From Sulfurimicrobium sp. (GTDB taxonomy: Bacteria > Pseudomonadota > Gammaproteobacteria > Burkholderiales > Sulfuricellaceae): DNA of 64,000 bases. How positions within the stretch are numbered: position 1 is the stretch's first letter; each line of letters opens with the position of its first letter. The position numbers and the translations under genes are program-made. The notes beneath the pieces are model-generated. The model was given only the letters and a program-made list of their open reading frames with translations, was not told where the DNA came from and did not search any database. This document shows, in pieces, positions 53,188-62,999 of this stretch. The stretch covers positions 1 to 64,000 of the forward strand of contig JAUSBJ010000001.1 in NCBI GenBank assembly GCA_030652035.1, given 5' to 3'.

Positions 53188-54003
53188 ATGTGGACGAAGA
53201 TTAAAACCCTTCTTGGCGCAGTACTGTTACTGGCAGCACTGACCGGCTGCGCAGCCAATCCGATTACCGGACGTTCCCAGTTGATGCTGGTTTCCGGGCA
53301 GGAGGCGGTGGCTTCTTCCTATCAGGCCTATTCGGCCATGACCACCAGTTTGCAACAGCAGTCGAAAATCAATCGTGACGCGGCAAAAGTTGCGCGCATT
53401 CATGCCATTACCGGCCGCCTGATTCCTCACGCCTTGGCCTACCGCGGTGATGCGGCAAGCTGGAAGTGGGAAGTGAACGTGATCGACAGCCCGGAGGTCA
53501 ACGCGTTCTGCATGGCGGGCGGAAAAATGGCGATCTACAGCGGTTTTTTCGACAAGATGAATCCGAGTGACGATGAACTGGCGCAGGTGATGGCGCATGA
53601 GATCGCCCACGCGCTTTCCGACCATACGCGCGAAAAAATGTCTATGGCCATGGCTTCCGATCTGGGTGTGCAGCTGCTTGCCACGGGTGCCGGCGCCTCC
53701 GCCGGGCAGACGCAGATGGCGCATGCGCTGGCGCTGTACGTGATCCAGATGCCCAACAGCCGCACTGCGGAAAGCGAAGCGGACAGGATCGGCATCGAGC
53801 TTGCCGCGCGGGCGGGTTACAACCCCGCTGCGGCCATTACGCTGTGGCAAAAAATGGCGCGCCAGGGGAATGGCCCGCCTGAATGGCTCAGCACCCATCC
53901 CTCGCATGAAAGCCGCATTGCCGAACTGTCACGTCTCGCGCCGCGGGTGGAGCCGTTGTATCGTGAAGCCAGGGGTAAGCCGCAACAGAATTACCGCTTC
54001 TAG
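53188..54003 (+). CDS. M48-family metalloprotease lipoprotein
   Basis: This 271-residue exported protease has a signal with lipobox (LLLAALTGCAA), the zinc motif HEIAH (QVMAHEIAHALSDHTREKM) and third ligand region SRTAESEADRIGIELAARAGYNP. It resembles LoiP/YcaL outer-membrane-associated proteases. The start at 53188 (MWTKIKTLLG) has GGGGGT upstream. Confidence 0.92.
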   Translation: MWTKIKTLLGAVLLLAALTGCAANPITGRSQLMLVSGQEAVASSYQAYSAMTTSLQQQSKINRDAAKVARIHAITGRLIPHALAYRGDAASWKWEVNVIDSPEVNAFCMAGGKMAIYSGFFDKMNPSDDELAQVMAHEIAHALSDHTREKMSMAMASDLGVQLLATGAGASAGQTQMAHALALYVIQMPNSRTAESEADRIGIELAARAGYNPAAAITLWQKMARQGNGPPEWLSTHPSHESRIAELSRLAPRVEPLYREARGKPQQNYRF

Positions 54004-54075
54004 GGCCAAGCCGCACGCCACTGCATTTTTTCCGCACTCGTGGGACAATGCCCTATCCAAGCTGACAGGTTCGCC

Positions 54076-56481
54076 ATGCCCTCCATCAAGTTACTTCCGC
54101 ATCAACTCCGCCTGAATGTCGACCCCCGGGAACTGGATTGCCCGGATACCTCGCTCCTGGTATCCGAGCCGCTGCCCTGGATCGGACAGGAACGTGCCGA
54201 GAAAGCGGCGCGTTTTGGCCTGTCGCTGGATCAGCCGGGTTACAACCTGTTTGTGCTCGGAGAGGTGGGCAGCGGACGTTCTTCGCTGATGGAAGTGGCA
54301 ATGCGGGAAGCCGCAGCGCAGCGCACCGTGCCGCCCGACCTGTGTTATCTGCACAATTTCGACTGCCCAGAGCGGCCGCTGGCCTTGCGCCTGCCCCCGG
54401 GGCAGGGGCGGGCGCTGCGCGACATGATGGCCGAACTGGTCAAGAAGCTGCGCACTGAGATCCCCGCCCGCCTTTCCGGGCCTGAGTTCAAATCCGAAAG
54501 CGAGTCCATCCAGAAGGCATTCAAGGATGAAGAAACGCTGGCGTTTGCAGAGTTGACGGCGTTTGCCTCGTCCCGGAACTTCAGCCTGCAGCGGGAAGAT
54601 GAGCGCATGATTTTTACCCTGCTGGGCGAAGGCGGGCACGCGGTGACCGAGGAAGAAATGCTGGCTCTGCCCCAGGCACGCAAGACCGAGGTCGGGCGTG
54701 CTGAACTCGAATTGCGTGCCGAAATCACCCGCTTCCTGGAGAAAATGCGGCCCAAGGAACGGGCGGCGAACGAGGCGGTGGCCCGGCTTAGGCAGCGATT
54801 CGTGAAATCCCTGCTGGAGCATGAGATCGACAAGATTCGCGCTGCGATGAAGCAGCAGATCAAGGATTCCGTCAAGCTGGGTGGCTATCTTGAGCGCGTG
54901 GGCGAAGATATTCTGGAACTGATCGACCTGTTTGGCGCGGAAGAGGCCCAGGACGAACTGATGCTTGCGTTGGGGCGCGAACGCGTGAATCTGGTGGTGG
55001 ATAACGGCGGGCTCAACGGCGCACCGGTGCTGGTCGAGGACAACCCGCTGTTCCGCTCTCTGTTTGGCAGCATCGAATACCAGGTGGAAAACGATGTGCT
55101 GATGACAGACTTCTCGCGTATTCGTGCCGGCAGCCTGTTGCGCGCCCACGGCGGTTTCCTGTTGCTGCATCTGAGAGATTTGCTGGGCGACCCGCTGGTA
55201 TGGGAAAAACTGCGCCGTTTTCTGCGCAGTGGACGCCTGCAGATCGAGGAGCCGGGCACGCAATATGCGCCCATGGCGGTGGTGTCGCTTGAGCCGGAAG
55301 CCGTGGATGTGAGGGTAAAGGTGATCCTGGTCGGCACCCGCGAGCATTATTACGAATTGCAGGAAGAAGATCCGGAATTCGGTCGACATTTCCGCATCAA
55401 GGTCGATTTCGCCGAGAGCTTCAAGATTTCGCAGGATTCCCGCCGCGCCACGGCCATCTTTGTGGCGCATACCTGTCACCGCCTGGGGCTGCCGCATTTC
55501 ACGGCGGCTGCCGTAGCGCGTCTGCTGGAAGAGATGCAGCGCGAAGCGGACGACCAGCGTCGCCAGTACGCAGTATTCGCCTACCTGGAACAACTGGTGA
55601 CGGAAAGTGCCATGCACGCTACAGGTGAGCTGGTGCAGCGTGAAGACGTGGAAGCGGCGCTGGCAGCCAAGACCAGCAGGCATGATTACCCAGACCAGCG
55701 CTTGCACGAATCCATCGCGGAAGGCGAATTGCTCATCGCGGTACAGGGCGAGCGGATAGGGCGAATCAACGGCCTGACTCAGATCGACCTCGGCGACCAT
55801 CGCTTCGGCATGCCGATGGTGGTGTCGGCGCGCACCTTCCCCGGCAAGGAAGGTGTCCTCAATATCGAACGCGAAGTACAGATGTCCGGCCCCATCCACG
55901 ACAAGGGCATGTTCATCCTGCAGAGCTATTTTGCCGCCCTGTTTTCCCATCTCGGGCCGCTCTCGGTAAATGGCGCGCTGGCCTTCGAGCAGGAATATCA
56001 TGGCGTGGAAGGCGATTCCGCTTCCTGCGCCGAGCTGTACGCGCTGCTTTCCAGCCTTTCGGGCTTGCCTATCCGGCAGGGGGTTGCCGTGACCGGCGCG
56101 CTCAACCAGCATGGCGAGGTGCTGCCCATTGGTGGCATGAACGAAAAAATCGAGGGTTTTTTCCGCGTCTGCCAAGCCTCGGGTCTGGACGGCAGCCAGG
56201 GCGTGATCCTGCCTGCGTGCAATCGCGCCCACCTGATGCTGAATGCGGAAGTGGTGGCGGCAGTGGAGCAGGGGCAGTTCCATATCCATGCCATCGAGGA
56301 TGTCATGGATGGCCTGGAATTGTTGATGGGCATGCCTGCCGGAGAACTGGATGAAAGCGGCGGTTATCCGCATGGCAGTGTGTTGGGACAGGTGCAAAAA
56401 ACCCTGCTCCATTACCGCCGCATCTGTCACTTGTCCGAGCATCCGAAACCGGCGCGCAAATCACGTCATGGGGCCTTCTAG
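54076..56481 (+). CDS. Lon-like ATP-dependent protease (AAA_32/LonH type)
   Basis: An 801-residue protein with an N-terminal P-loop-like region GEVGSGRSS (residues 62-70, Lys replaced by Arg) and a central AAA_32 region with coiled insert. The C-terminal Lon protease domain has catalytic S648 (EGDSAS) and K691 (MNEKIEG), 43 apart as in E. coli Lon (S679/K722). YcbZ-type Lon-like proteases have this layout. The altered Walker Lys is notable. The stop overlaps the next gene's GTG. Confidence 0.9.
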   Translation: MPSIKLLPHQLRLNVDPRELDCPDTSLLVSEPLPWIGQERAEKAARFGLSLDQPGYNLFVLGEVGSGRSSLMEVAMREAAAQRTVPPDLCYLHNFDCPERPLALRLPPGQGRALRDMMAELVKKLRTEIPARLSGPEFKSESESIQKAFKDEETLAFAELTAFASSRNFSLQREDERMIFTLLGEGGHAVTEEEMLALPQARKTEVGRAELELRAEITRFLEKMRPKERAANEAVARLRQRFVKSLLEHEIDKIRAAMKQQIKDSVKLGGYLERVGEDILELIDLFGAEEAQDELMLALGRERVNLVVDNGGLNGAPVLVEDNPLFRSLFGSIEYQVENDVLMTDFSRIRAGSLLRAHGGFLLLHLRDLLGDPLVWEKLRRFLRSGRLQIEEPGTQYAPMAVVSLEPEAVDVRVKVILVGTREHYYELQEEDPEFGRHFRIKVDFAESFKISQDSRRATAIFVAHTCHRLGLPHFTAAAVARLLEEMQREADDQRRQYAVFAYLEQLVTESAMHATGELVQREDVEAALAAKTSRHDYPDQRLHESIAEGELLIAVQGERIGRINGLTQIDLGDHRFGMPMVVSARTFPGKEGVLNIEREVQMSGPIHDKGMFILQSYFAALFSHLGPLSVNGALAFEQEYHGVEGDSASCAELYALLSSLSGLPIRQGVAVTGALNQHGEVLPIGGMNEKIEGFFRVCQASGLDGSQGVILPACNRAHLMLNAEVVAAVEQGQFHIHAIEDVMDGLELLMGMPAGELDESGGYPHGSVLGQVQKTLLHYRRICHLSEHPKPARKSRHGAF

Positions 56482-56888
56482 TGGAACTGTTTCTGATCGG
56501 TTTTTTTCTGCTGCTGGGCTGGTTCTGGGTCGACAGCATGGCGGCACGGGAGCAGGCGGAACTGACAGGCAAGCGCGCATGCCGCGAGGAGGGGCTACAG
56601 TTTCTGGATGATACGGTAGCGTTTTCCGGGCTGGGGTTTCGCCGCGACGGGTACGGCCACCTCAAGCTCCGCCGCACCTACCGCTTCGAGTTTTCAGACA
56701 CCGGCGACAACCGGCTCAAAGGTATGGTGGTGATGCTGGGGCGAGAGGTGGAAACCCTGGACCTGGAAAAGCGCTATCTTGAGGTCAAAGCACCTTTAGC
56801 AATTCCACCTCAAATACCAATGTGGCGTTGGGAGGGATCACACCACCCGCGCCACGGGCACCGTAACCCAACTGAGGAGGAATCGTGA
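56481..56888 (+). CDS. DUF3301-like protein
   Basis: This 135-residue protein starts with one membrane helix ([23 protein letters not shown]), followed by a soluble beta domain ([32 protein letters not shown]) as in DUF3301. It starts at a GTG sharing its G with the Lon-like gene's TAG. The last 34 residues run into the end of the convergent FKBP gene and are probably a tail by readthrough. Confidence 0.8.
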   Translation: MELFLIGFFLLLGWFWVDSMAAREQAELTGKRACREEGLQFLDDTVAFSGLGFRRDGYGHLKLRRTYRFEFSDTGDNRLKGMVVMLGREVETLDLEKRYLEVKAPLAIPPQIPMWRWEGSHHPRHGHRNPTEEES

Positions 56889-57129
56889 GCTTGCGCACGC
56901 CGCCTGCTTTCATGCCCTGCACGCCTTCATCCCAGCCTTTGATGACATGGCCGGCACCCAGGGGAAAGGTGAAGGGGTCGTTGCGGTCCTTGCTGGAGTC
57001 GAATTTAGTGCCATCGGTCAGCCAGCCCGTGTAGTGTACCGAGACCATGCGGCCGGCAGTGGCTTCGTCGCCTTCGCCTGGTGTGATGTCTTCGTAGATC
57101 AGGCCGCTTTCGGTGGTGGTTTCAGACAT
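56785..57129 (-). CDS. FKBP-type peptidyl-prolyl isomerase
   Basis: This 114-residue single FKBP domain has [80 protein letters not shown]. All active-site residues of the family appear present (Y, D, F, W, Y). No signal peptide, so it is cytosolic. The start at 57129 is family-like. It overlaps the DUF3301 gene tail to tail by 104 bp. Confidence 0.95.
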   Translation of the reverse strand: MSETTTESGLIYEDITPGEGDEATAGRMVSVHYTGWLTDGTKFDSSKDRNDPFTFPLGAGHVIKGWDEGVQGMKAGGVRKLTIPPQLGYGARGAGGVIPPNATLVFEVELLKVL

Positions 57130-57223
57130 TGAGAATCTCCATCTTTGGTTTGAAAAAAAGCCATTATGCCAGAGCCCAGTAATCTTGCCGAACGCGGGCA
57201 TAATCCTTTAGGATTCAGGAATC

Positions 57224-57988
57224 ATGACAATTATTGCGGTGTTCAATCAAAAGGGCGGTGTCGGCAAGACCACCACCAGCCTTAATCTGGCCGCGGCACT
57301 GGCGCGTGGCGGGCTTGATCCGCTGGCGATCGATCTCGACCCGCAGGCGCATCTGACGATTATCGGCGATGTGCCGGTGGCCTCGGGCGCTGACAGCGTG
57401 TTTGGTTTCTATGCCCAAGCGCGTCCTTTGTCCGATCTGGTGAGAAAATTCCCGCCCGGCGGCAACATTATTCCCTCGCACATGGAGTTGTCCAAGGTCG
57501 ATGCGCTTCACGGCAAGGGGTTGAAATCAGTGATGCGCCTCAAGGCAGCTCTCCAGGAGGAAATGCTGGAGCAGGAAGGCACACCGATTGTGATCGACTG
57601 CTGCCCTATGCTCAACGTATTGTCTCTGAATGCTATTTTTGCGTCGGGCAGGGTGCTGGTGCCGATCTCGGCGGATTTTCTGTCAGTAAGGGGGGCGCTC
57701 CAGCTCGAAGGCACCCTCAAGGCACTGGAACATGTGGTGAAAAAGCGTATCGAGCGGCGCTATGTAGTAACCCGTTACGACGCCCGTCGCCGCATGTCGC
57801 GCGAAATTCTTGTGCAATTACGCGAACGTTTCGGTGACGAACTATGTTCCGTCCATATCTCCGAAAATGTCAGCCTGGCGGAAAGCCCGGCCTACAACAA
57901 GGATATCTTTACCCATGCGCCGCATAGCCAGGGCGCAAAGGATTACGATGCGTTGCTTACCGAACTGGCAGCGACGGGATTCCTCTGA
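57224..57988 (+). CDS. ParA/Soj-family ATPase
   Basis: This 254-residue protein has a deviant Walker A (FNQKGGVGKTTTSLNLA) and A' (IDLDPQAH), plus Walker B IVIDCCPMLNVL. No parB or centromere-like array is nearby, so this is an orphan ParA-type ATPase, of the kind that positions proteins or structures in the cell. It is 49 bp upstream of a c-di-GMP gene, on the same strand. Confidence 0.88.
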   Translation: MTIIAVFNQKGGVGKTTTSLNLAAALARGGLDPLAIDLDPQAHLTIIGDVPVASGADSVFGFYAQARPLSDLVRKFPPGGNIIPSHMELSKVDALHGKGLKSVMRLKAALQEEMLEQEGTPIVIDCCPMLNVLSLNAIFASGRVLVPISADFLSVRGALQLEGTLKALEHVVKKRIERRYVVTRYDARRRMSREILVQLRERFGDELCSVHISENVSLAESPAYNKDIFTHAPHSQGAKDYDALLTELAATGFL

Positions 57989-58037
57989 TGGCGCATGCCA
58001 AATTGTTCGAGTTGGCCGGAATTTGATGCGGTAGCCG

Positions 58038-60419
58038 GTGTTCAAACAGAATTCAAAACTCATTATCGCTGTAGGTTTTGGTGCCGCCGTGGCCCTCATG
58101 CTGGCGCTTACCTTCATTGGTATTTCGCGCATGTATGCGATCAAGGCCGAGCTGGAAACGATCGTGCACAAGCATAATGTCCAGGCCGAACTGGTGACCA
58201 ACATGCGCACCGTGACACGTGAACGGGTGATCACTTTGTATGCCATGGCCATGCTGCAGGATGCTTTTGAAAAAGACGATGCTTACCTGCGCTACCATGA
58301 GCTGGCCAGTGAATTCGTCAAGGCCAGGTCACAACTGGAAGCAATGCAGCTGACCCCCGCAGAACGCGATGTGCTGCAGGAATCCCTGCACCTGATCAGC
58401 ACGGCTTTGGAATATCAGGAGCTGGTGGTGAATTTCGTGGCGCGTGGGGAGACTGACGCCGCGCATCGCGCGCTGCTGCAAAAAGTCATTCCCATGCAGA
58501 ATAAGATTTTTGTGCTGTATTCCCGGCTGCTTGGCATGCAACGCGACTCTGCGCGCAGAACGGCTTCTGAAGCCGAAGATGAGTTCCGTTTTGCCACGCT
58601 GTTCATGTTGATGAGCGGGGTGACCGCTGTGTTGCTGGCGTTCGGGATTGCAGCCTTTGTCATCAGACGCACGCGGAACATCGAGGATGCGCTGTTCCAG
58701 GAAAAGGAATTGGCGCAAGTCACGCTGTATTCGATCGGTGATGCGGTGATCACCACCAATGATATCGGTCAGGTTGATTATTTGAATGCAGTAGCCGAAA
58801 CCCTTACCGGCTGGTCTCTGGCGGAAGCACGTGGCCAGCCGCTACGCGAGGTTTTTTTCGTGGTGGACGAGGCGACGCGCGATCAGATGGCACATCTTGC
58901 CAGCCACGCCCTGCCGGATGGCCAGGTGGTGGGGATGAAAAGCCACTCCTTGCTGGTGCGGCGCGGTGATGGCCAGGAGTTCGTGATCGAGGACCGCCTG
59001 TCGCCGATTTGCAACCGGAGTGGCGATGTGATCGGTGCGGTGGTGGTGTTCCACGACGTTTCCCATGCGCGCCAGATGGCCAATCAGCTTTCCTGGCAGG
59101 CGACTCACGATGCCCTGACCGGTCTGGTCAACCGGCGCGAGTTCGAGCGCCTGCTGCAGGAACTGATCGACAGCGCTGTGGTTGAAGGCAAGCATCACGC
59201 CGTGCTGTTCATGGATCTTGACCAGTTCAAGGTGGTCAACGATACCTGTGGCCACATGGCAGGGGATGAGTTGCTGCGCCAGCTGGTGGCGGTGTTTGTG
59301 GCGCGTGGACGGGATTCCGATACGGTGGCGCGCCTAGGAGGCGACGAGTTCGGCATGCTGCTCTACGGTTGCCCGTTGGAGCCCGCGCTACGCCTGGCAA
59401 ACGAAGTGCGCGAGGGGGTGCAGCAATTCCGCTTCATGTGGCAGGACAAGTCCTTCGAAGTCGGCATCAGCATTGGCCTGGTCGAGATAAACTCGACTAG
59501 CGGCAACCTCGCCACTGTGATGAGCAATGCCGATGCTGCCTGCTATGCCGCCAAGGACGGGGGGCGCAACCGCGTTCACGTCTATCTGGAGAATGACACC
59601 GATCTGGCCCGACGGCATGGTGAAATGCAATGGATTTCACGTATCAGCAAGGCTTTCGAGGAGGACCGCTTCCGTCTTTACTATCAGGAAATCGCCGCGG
59701 TAATGCCGCATCAGCGTGGTTTGCAGCACTTTGAGGTGTTGCTGCGCATGGTGGATGAAAATGGGGAAGTGATATCGCCTGTGGCCTTCATCCCGGCGGC
59801 TGAGCGTTATAATCTGATGCCGACCGTGGACCGCTGGGTGATCCGTACCCTGTTCAGTTCCCGTAGCGGGGAATGGCGCCGCATGTGGGAGGCGTGCCAG
59901 GCCAGGGAAGAGCCTTTCCCGATATTGTGCGCGGTGAACCTTTCCGCCACCAGCCTGAACGATGAAATGTTTTCTGCTTTTCTCAAGGAACAGCTCGAGT
60001 ATTACGGCATGCCGCCCCAGGCATTGTGCCTGGAAATCACCGAAACTTCCGCGATCGCCAATCTCAACAAGGCCTCGCGCTTCATGCACGAGCTCTCCAA
60101 ACTGGGTTGCAGCTTCGCGCTTGATGATTTTGGCAGCGGCATGTCTTCCTTCGCCTATCTCAAGGATCTGCCGGTTCATTATCTGAAGATCGACGGCGCC
60201 TTCGTGCGCGGCATGGACCAGAATCCGGTCAACCTGGCCATGGTCGAGGCGATTGCCCGCATCGCCAGTGTGATGGGCATCGAAACCGTGGCGGAATTCG
60301 TCGAAGACAAGGCGTTGATCGAGAAGCTCGCAGTGCTGGGTGTGGATTATGCCCAGGGCTACGGCATCCATGTGCCAGCGCCGATGGAGGAGATTCATTA
60401 TGGCTCGGCACGCGCTTAA
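58038..60419 (+). CDS. PAS-GGDEF-EAL cyclic-di-GMP protein with sensory N-terminus
   Basis: This 793-residue membrane protein has two helices (LIIAVGFGAAVALMLALTFIGI; LFMLMSGVTAVLLAFGIAAFV) flanking a periplasmic four-helix domain. A PAS (VTLYSIGDAVITTNDIGQV), a GGDEF with intact RLGGDEF, and an EAL-type domain follow. The EAL signature reads EVLLR and DDFGSG is intact, so it may be active in both directions or mainly as a cyclase. It starts with GTG and overlaps corA by 20 bp. Confidence 0.9.
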   Translation: MFKQNSKLIIAVGFGAAVALMLALTFIGISRMYAIKAELETIVHKHNVQAELVTNMRTVTRERVITLYAMAMLQDAFEKDDAYLRYHELASEFVKARSQLEAMQLTPAERDVLQESLHLISTALEYQELVVNFVARGETDAAHRALLQKVIPMQNKIFVLYSRLLGMQRDSARRTASEAEDEFRFATLFMLMSGVTAVLLAFGIAAFVIRRTRNIEDALFQEKELAQVTLYSIGDAVITTNDIGQVDYLNAVAETLTGWSLAEARGQPLREVFFVVDEATRDQMAHLASHALPDGQVVGMKSHSLLVRRGDGQEFVIEDRLSPICNRSGDVIGAVVVFHDVSHARQMANQLSWQATHDALTGLVNRREFERLLQELIDSAVVEGKHHAVLFMDLDQFKVVNDTCGHMAGDELLRQLVAVFVARGRDSDTVARLGGDEFGMLLYGCPLEPALRLANEVREGVQQFRFMWQDKSFEVGISIGLVEINSTSGNLATVMSNADAACYAAKDGGRNRVHVYLENDTDLARRHGEMQWISRISKAFEEDRFRLYYQEIAAVMPHQRGLQHFEVLLRMVDENGEVISPVAFIPAAERYNLMPTVDRWVIRTLFSSRSGEWRRMWEACQAREEPFPILCAVNLSATSLNDEMFSAFLKEQLEYYGMPPQALCLEITETSAIANLNKASRFMHELSKLGCSFALDDFGSGMSSFAYLKDLPVHYLKIDGAFVRGMDQNPVNLAMVEAIARIASVMGIETVAEFVEDKALIEKLAVLGVDYAQGYGIHVPAPMEEIHYGSARA

Positions 60420-61470
60420 GAAACGCTCGAAAAAAGCGGGCTTTCCGCCCGGCACCTTGATGCATATCGGGGATCAGATCACTGACGTCATGAAAGCCGT
60501 GGCGCTGGATTACGATGCGCAGGGCTGCGGCGAAACCATTCTGTCCGACTATGCGCAGTGCATGGCCTTGCGCGGCAAGCCGACCGTCACCTGGGTGGAT
60601 ATCGAGGGCGTGCATGATATTCAGGCACTGGAAAAGATCGGGCACTGTTTCGGCCTGCATCCGCTGGTGATGGAAGATATCCTCAATACCGACCAGCGCC
60701 CCAAGATCGAGGATTATGGCGACTATCTGTATATCGTGCTGCGCATGCTTACCAATGGCAGCGAGAGCGGAGAAATTCGTTCCGAGCAGGTGAGCCTGAT
60801 CCTGGGCGAGAATTTCGTGCTTTCCATCCAGGAAGGAGCAAGGGGCGATGTGTTCGAGCCGGTGCGCAACCGTATCCGCAACGCCAAGGGCCAGATCCGC
60901 AGGCTGGGCGCGGATTATCTCGCCTATTCGCTGATCGACGCGGTGGTGGATAACTATTTCATCATCCTGGAAACCATCGGCGAGCGCGTCGAATTGCTGG
61001 AAGAAACCCTGATCAGCGACCCCGGTCCGGAAACTTTGCACCTGATCCACAACCTGAAGCGCGAGATGATCTACCTGCGCAAATCGGTGTGGCCGCTGCG
61101 CGAGGTGGTAAGCGGCATGCAGCGCCGCGATTCGACCCTGATCCGCGAGGGAACGGGCTACTACCTGCGCGATGTGTACGACCACACCATCCAGGTCATC
61201 GACACCATAGAAACTTTCCGCGACATGCTGTCGGGGATGCTTGACATCTATCTCTCCAGCATCAGCAACCGCACCAATGCGGTGATGAAGGTGCTCACCG
61301 TGATTGCGACCATCTTTATTCCGCTGACCTGGATTGTCGGGATTTATGGCATGAACTTTAAAAATATGCCCGAGCTGGAGTGGCATTATGGTTATCTGGC
61401 TTCGTGGGTCGTAATGATTCTCCTGGCATCGGGGATGGTGATTTATTTCAAGAAAAAGAAATGGTGGTGA
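60400..61470 (+). CDS. corA: CorA-family magnesium transporter
   Basis: This 356-residue protein has two C-terminal helices, the first ending in the YGMN selectivity motif (VIATIFIPLTWIVGIYGMNFKNMPE). The cytosolic N-terminal domain and long coiled helices precede it. AGGAG before the ATG at 60400 supports this start, inside the end of the EAL gene. It carries Mg2+, Co2+ or Ni2+. Confidence 0.94.
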   Translation: MARHALKKRSKKAGFPPGTLMHIGDQITDVMKAVALDYDAQGCGETILSDYAQCMALRGKPTVTWVDIEGVHDIQALEKIGHCFGLHPLVMEDILNTDQRPKIEDYGDYLYIVLRMLTNGSESGEIRSEQVSLILGENFVLSIQEGARGDVFEPVRNRIRNAKGQIRRLGADYLAYSLIDAVVDNYFIILETIGERVELLEETLISDPGPETLHLIHNLKREMIYLRKSVWPLREVVSGMQRRDSTLIREGTGYYLRDVYDHTIQVIDTIETFRDMLSGMLDIYLSSISNRTNAVMKVLTVIATIFIPLTWIVGIYGMNFKNMPELEWHYGYLASWVVMILLASGMVIYFKKKKWW

Positions 61471-61474
61471 AGCA

Positions 61475-62476
61475 ATGGGGAAACTGATTCTGGCCGGCGA
61501 TATCGGCGGCACCAAGACACTGTTGCAACTGGTGGCGCTGCGGGATGGTGTCTTTCATGTCATCTGCGAGCGTCGTTTCGACAGCATCGCATATGAAGAT
61601 TTCAGCTCGCTGGTGGGGGAGTTCATGAGTGCCGCTGCGTCTCTTCCATCCGCTGCAGGGCCTATTAACGCGGCCTGTTTCGGCGTGGCCGGCCCGATAC
61701 AGGGCCAAAATGCAAAAATCACCAATCTCGGTTGGACGATCAATGCAGCCGCTGTGGGTGCCGAGTTCGGCATCGCCAATGTCAGCCTGATCAATGACTT
61801 TGCCGCAGTAGGTTACGGCATCGAGGTGTTGCATGGGGATGATGTGGTGTCGCTGCAGGCGGGTGAGCCCGAACTGCACGGCCTGCGTGCAGTGTTGGGC
61901 GCAGGGACAGGACTCGGCGAGGGTATCCTGGTGTGGCAAGGCGCGCATTACCAAGCCCTGCCGTCCGAAGGCGGGCATGTGGATTTTGCGCCGGCTGATG
62001 AGATTCAGGATGGTTTGCTGCGTTTTTTTCGGCCGATTTTCGGCCATGTGTCCTATGAGCGCATCGTTTCAGGGGACGGATTGGTCAAGATATTGGAGTA
62101 TCTGGTCGAAAGCGGGCTGGAATCGGCCACGCCAGCCTTGCGTAAGGCCATGCTGGAAAACGATCCGGCGGCAGCGATTTCCGACTTTGGACTCGATGGC
62201 CGTGATCCGGCTGCGGTGCGGGCGCTGGACATGTTTATTGCCATCTACGGCGCGCAGGCGGGCAATCTGGCGCTCACGACCCTGGCCAGGGGAGGCGTTT
62301 ACGTCGCGGGCGGAATCGCGCCCAAAATCATCACCAGACTCAAGAACGGCGGATTCGTGCGCGCCTTCAACGACAAGGGGCGTTTTACAGCGCTGATGCA
62401 GCGCATCCCGTTGCGTGTGGTCATGAATCCGAAAGTGGGCCTGATGGGCGCTACACTGGTGGCAAGCCGGTCTTAG
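61475..62476 (+). CDS. glk: Glucokinase
   Basis: This 333-residue ROK/glucokinase-family enzyme has phosphate-1 motif LAGDIGGTKT, NLGWTINAAAVGAEFGIANVSLINDFAAVGYG and LGAGTGLGEGILVW, with EGGHVDFAP for substrate binding. The pattern fits the bacterial Glk group (ATP-dependent glucose phosphorylation). It starts 4 bp after corA. Confidence 0.94.
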   Translation: MGKLILAGDIGGTKTLLQLVALRDGVFHVICERRFDSIAYEDFSSLVGEFMSAAASLPSAAGPINAACFGVAGPIQGQNAKITNLGWTINAAAVGAEFGIANVSLINDFAAVGYGIEVLHGDDVVSLQAGEPELHGLRAVLGAGTGLGEGILVWQGAHYQALPSEGGHVDFAPADEIQDGLLRFFRPIFGHVSYERIVSGDGLVKILEYLVESGLESATPALRKAMLENDPAAAISDFGLDGRDPAAVRALDMFIAIYGAQAGNLALTTLARGGVYVAGGIAPKIITRLKNGGFVRAFNDKGRFTALMQRIPLRVVMNPKVGLMGATLVASRS

Positions 62477-62532
62477 GCTAACTGGGCATGGCAGGGTAGA
62501 ATGGGAACGGATATGAATTTTGGAGAAGTGTC

Positions 62533-62967
62533 ATGAGTGATCAGATGTTTGAGCCCAAGAACGATCTTGAGCAGAAGCTGCTGGCGGCGGCGAATGGCGA
62601 GTTGGATGTGGATGACCTGATCGGCGGGCTGCTGGATGACCAGGTGTTCATGCCTGTGGAGGACGAAGAGTCGGGTATAGAGGGGTTTCAGCGCTCCATT
62701 CACGCCCGCCCGCTGGTGGTGCAGGACGAGGAAGGGGTCCATGTGCTGGTGTTGTTCAGCAGCCCCGAGCGGGCCAAGGTGGTGATGGAAGAATTTCCCA
62801 AGTTCGGCGGCGGCTTGCTGGCGGATTTTCGCTGGGTGCTGGAGCACATTGACGCGGGTGCCGGTGTGACTATCAATCCGGGCTGGGATGTCGGAATCGA
62901 TCTGGATACCGAAACCGTGGCTGCATTGTCTCAGCAACTTGCCGAAGAAAAGGGGGCGTTGCAGTAA
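62533..62967 (+). CDS. SseB-like protein
   Basis: This 144-residue acidic protein contains an SseB-type N-terminal domain (LLDDQVFMPVEDE; LVVQDEEGVHVLVLFSSPERAKVVMEEFP; VTINPGWDVGIDL). The function in E. coli is poorly defined (serine-sensitivity enhancer). GGAGAAG precedes the ATG. Confidence 0.85.
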   Translation: MSDQMFEPKNDLEQKLLAAANGELDVDDLIGGLLDDQVFMPVEDEESGIEGFQRSIHARPLVVQDEEGVHVLVLFSSPERAKVVMEEFPKFGGGLLADFRWVLEHIDAGAGVTINPGWDVGIDLDTETVAALSQQLAEEKGALQ

Positions 62968-62974
62968 GTTCTTG

Positions 62975-62996
62975 AGGGCGGGGAACCCCCCGCCCT
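62975..62996. terminator. Hairpin between convergent genes
   Basis: AGGGCGGGG and CCCCGCCCT form a stable GC stem with a short loop, between the sseB-like gene and the DUF4202 gene. No long T-run follows, so efficiency is uncertain. Confidence 0.6.
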
Positions 62997-62999
62997 AAA

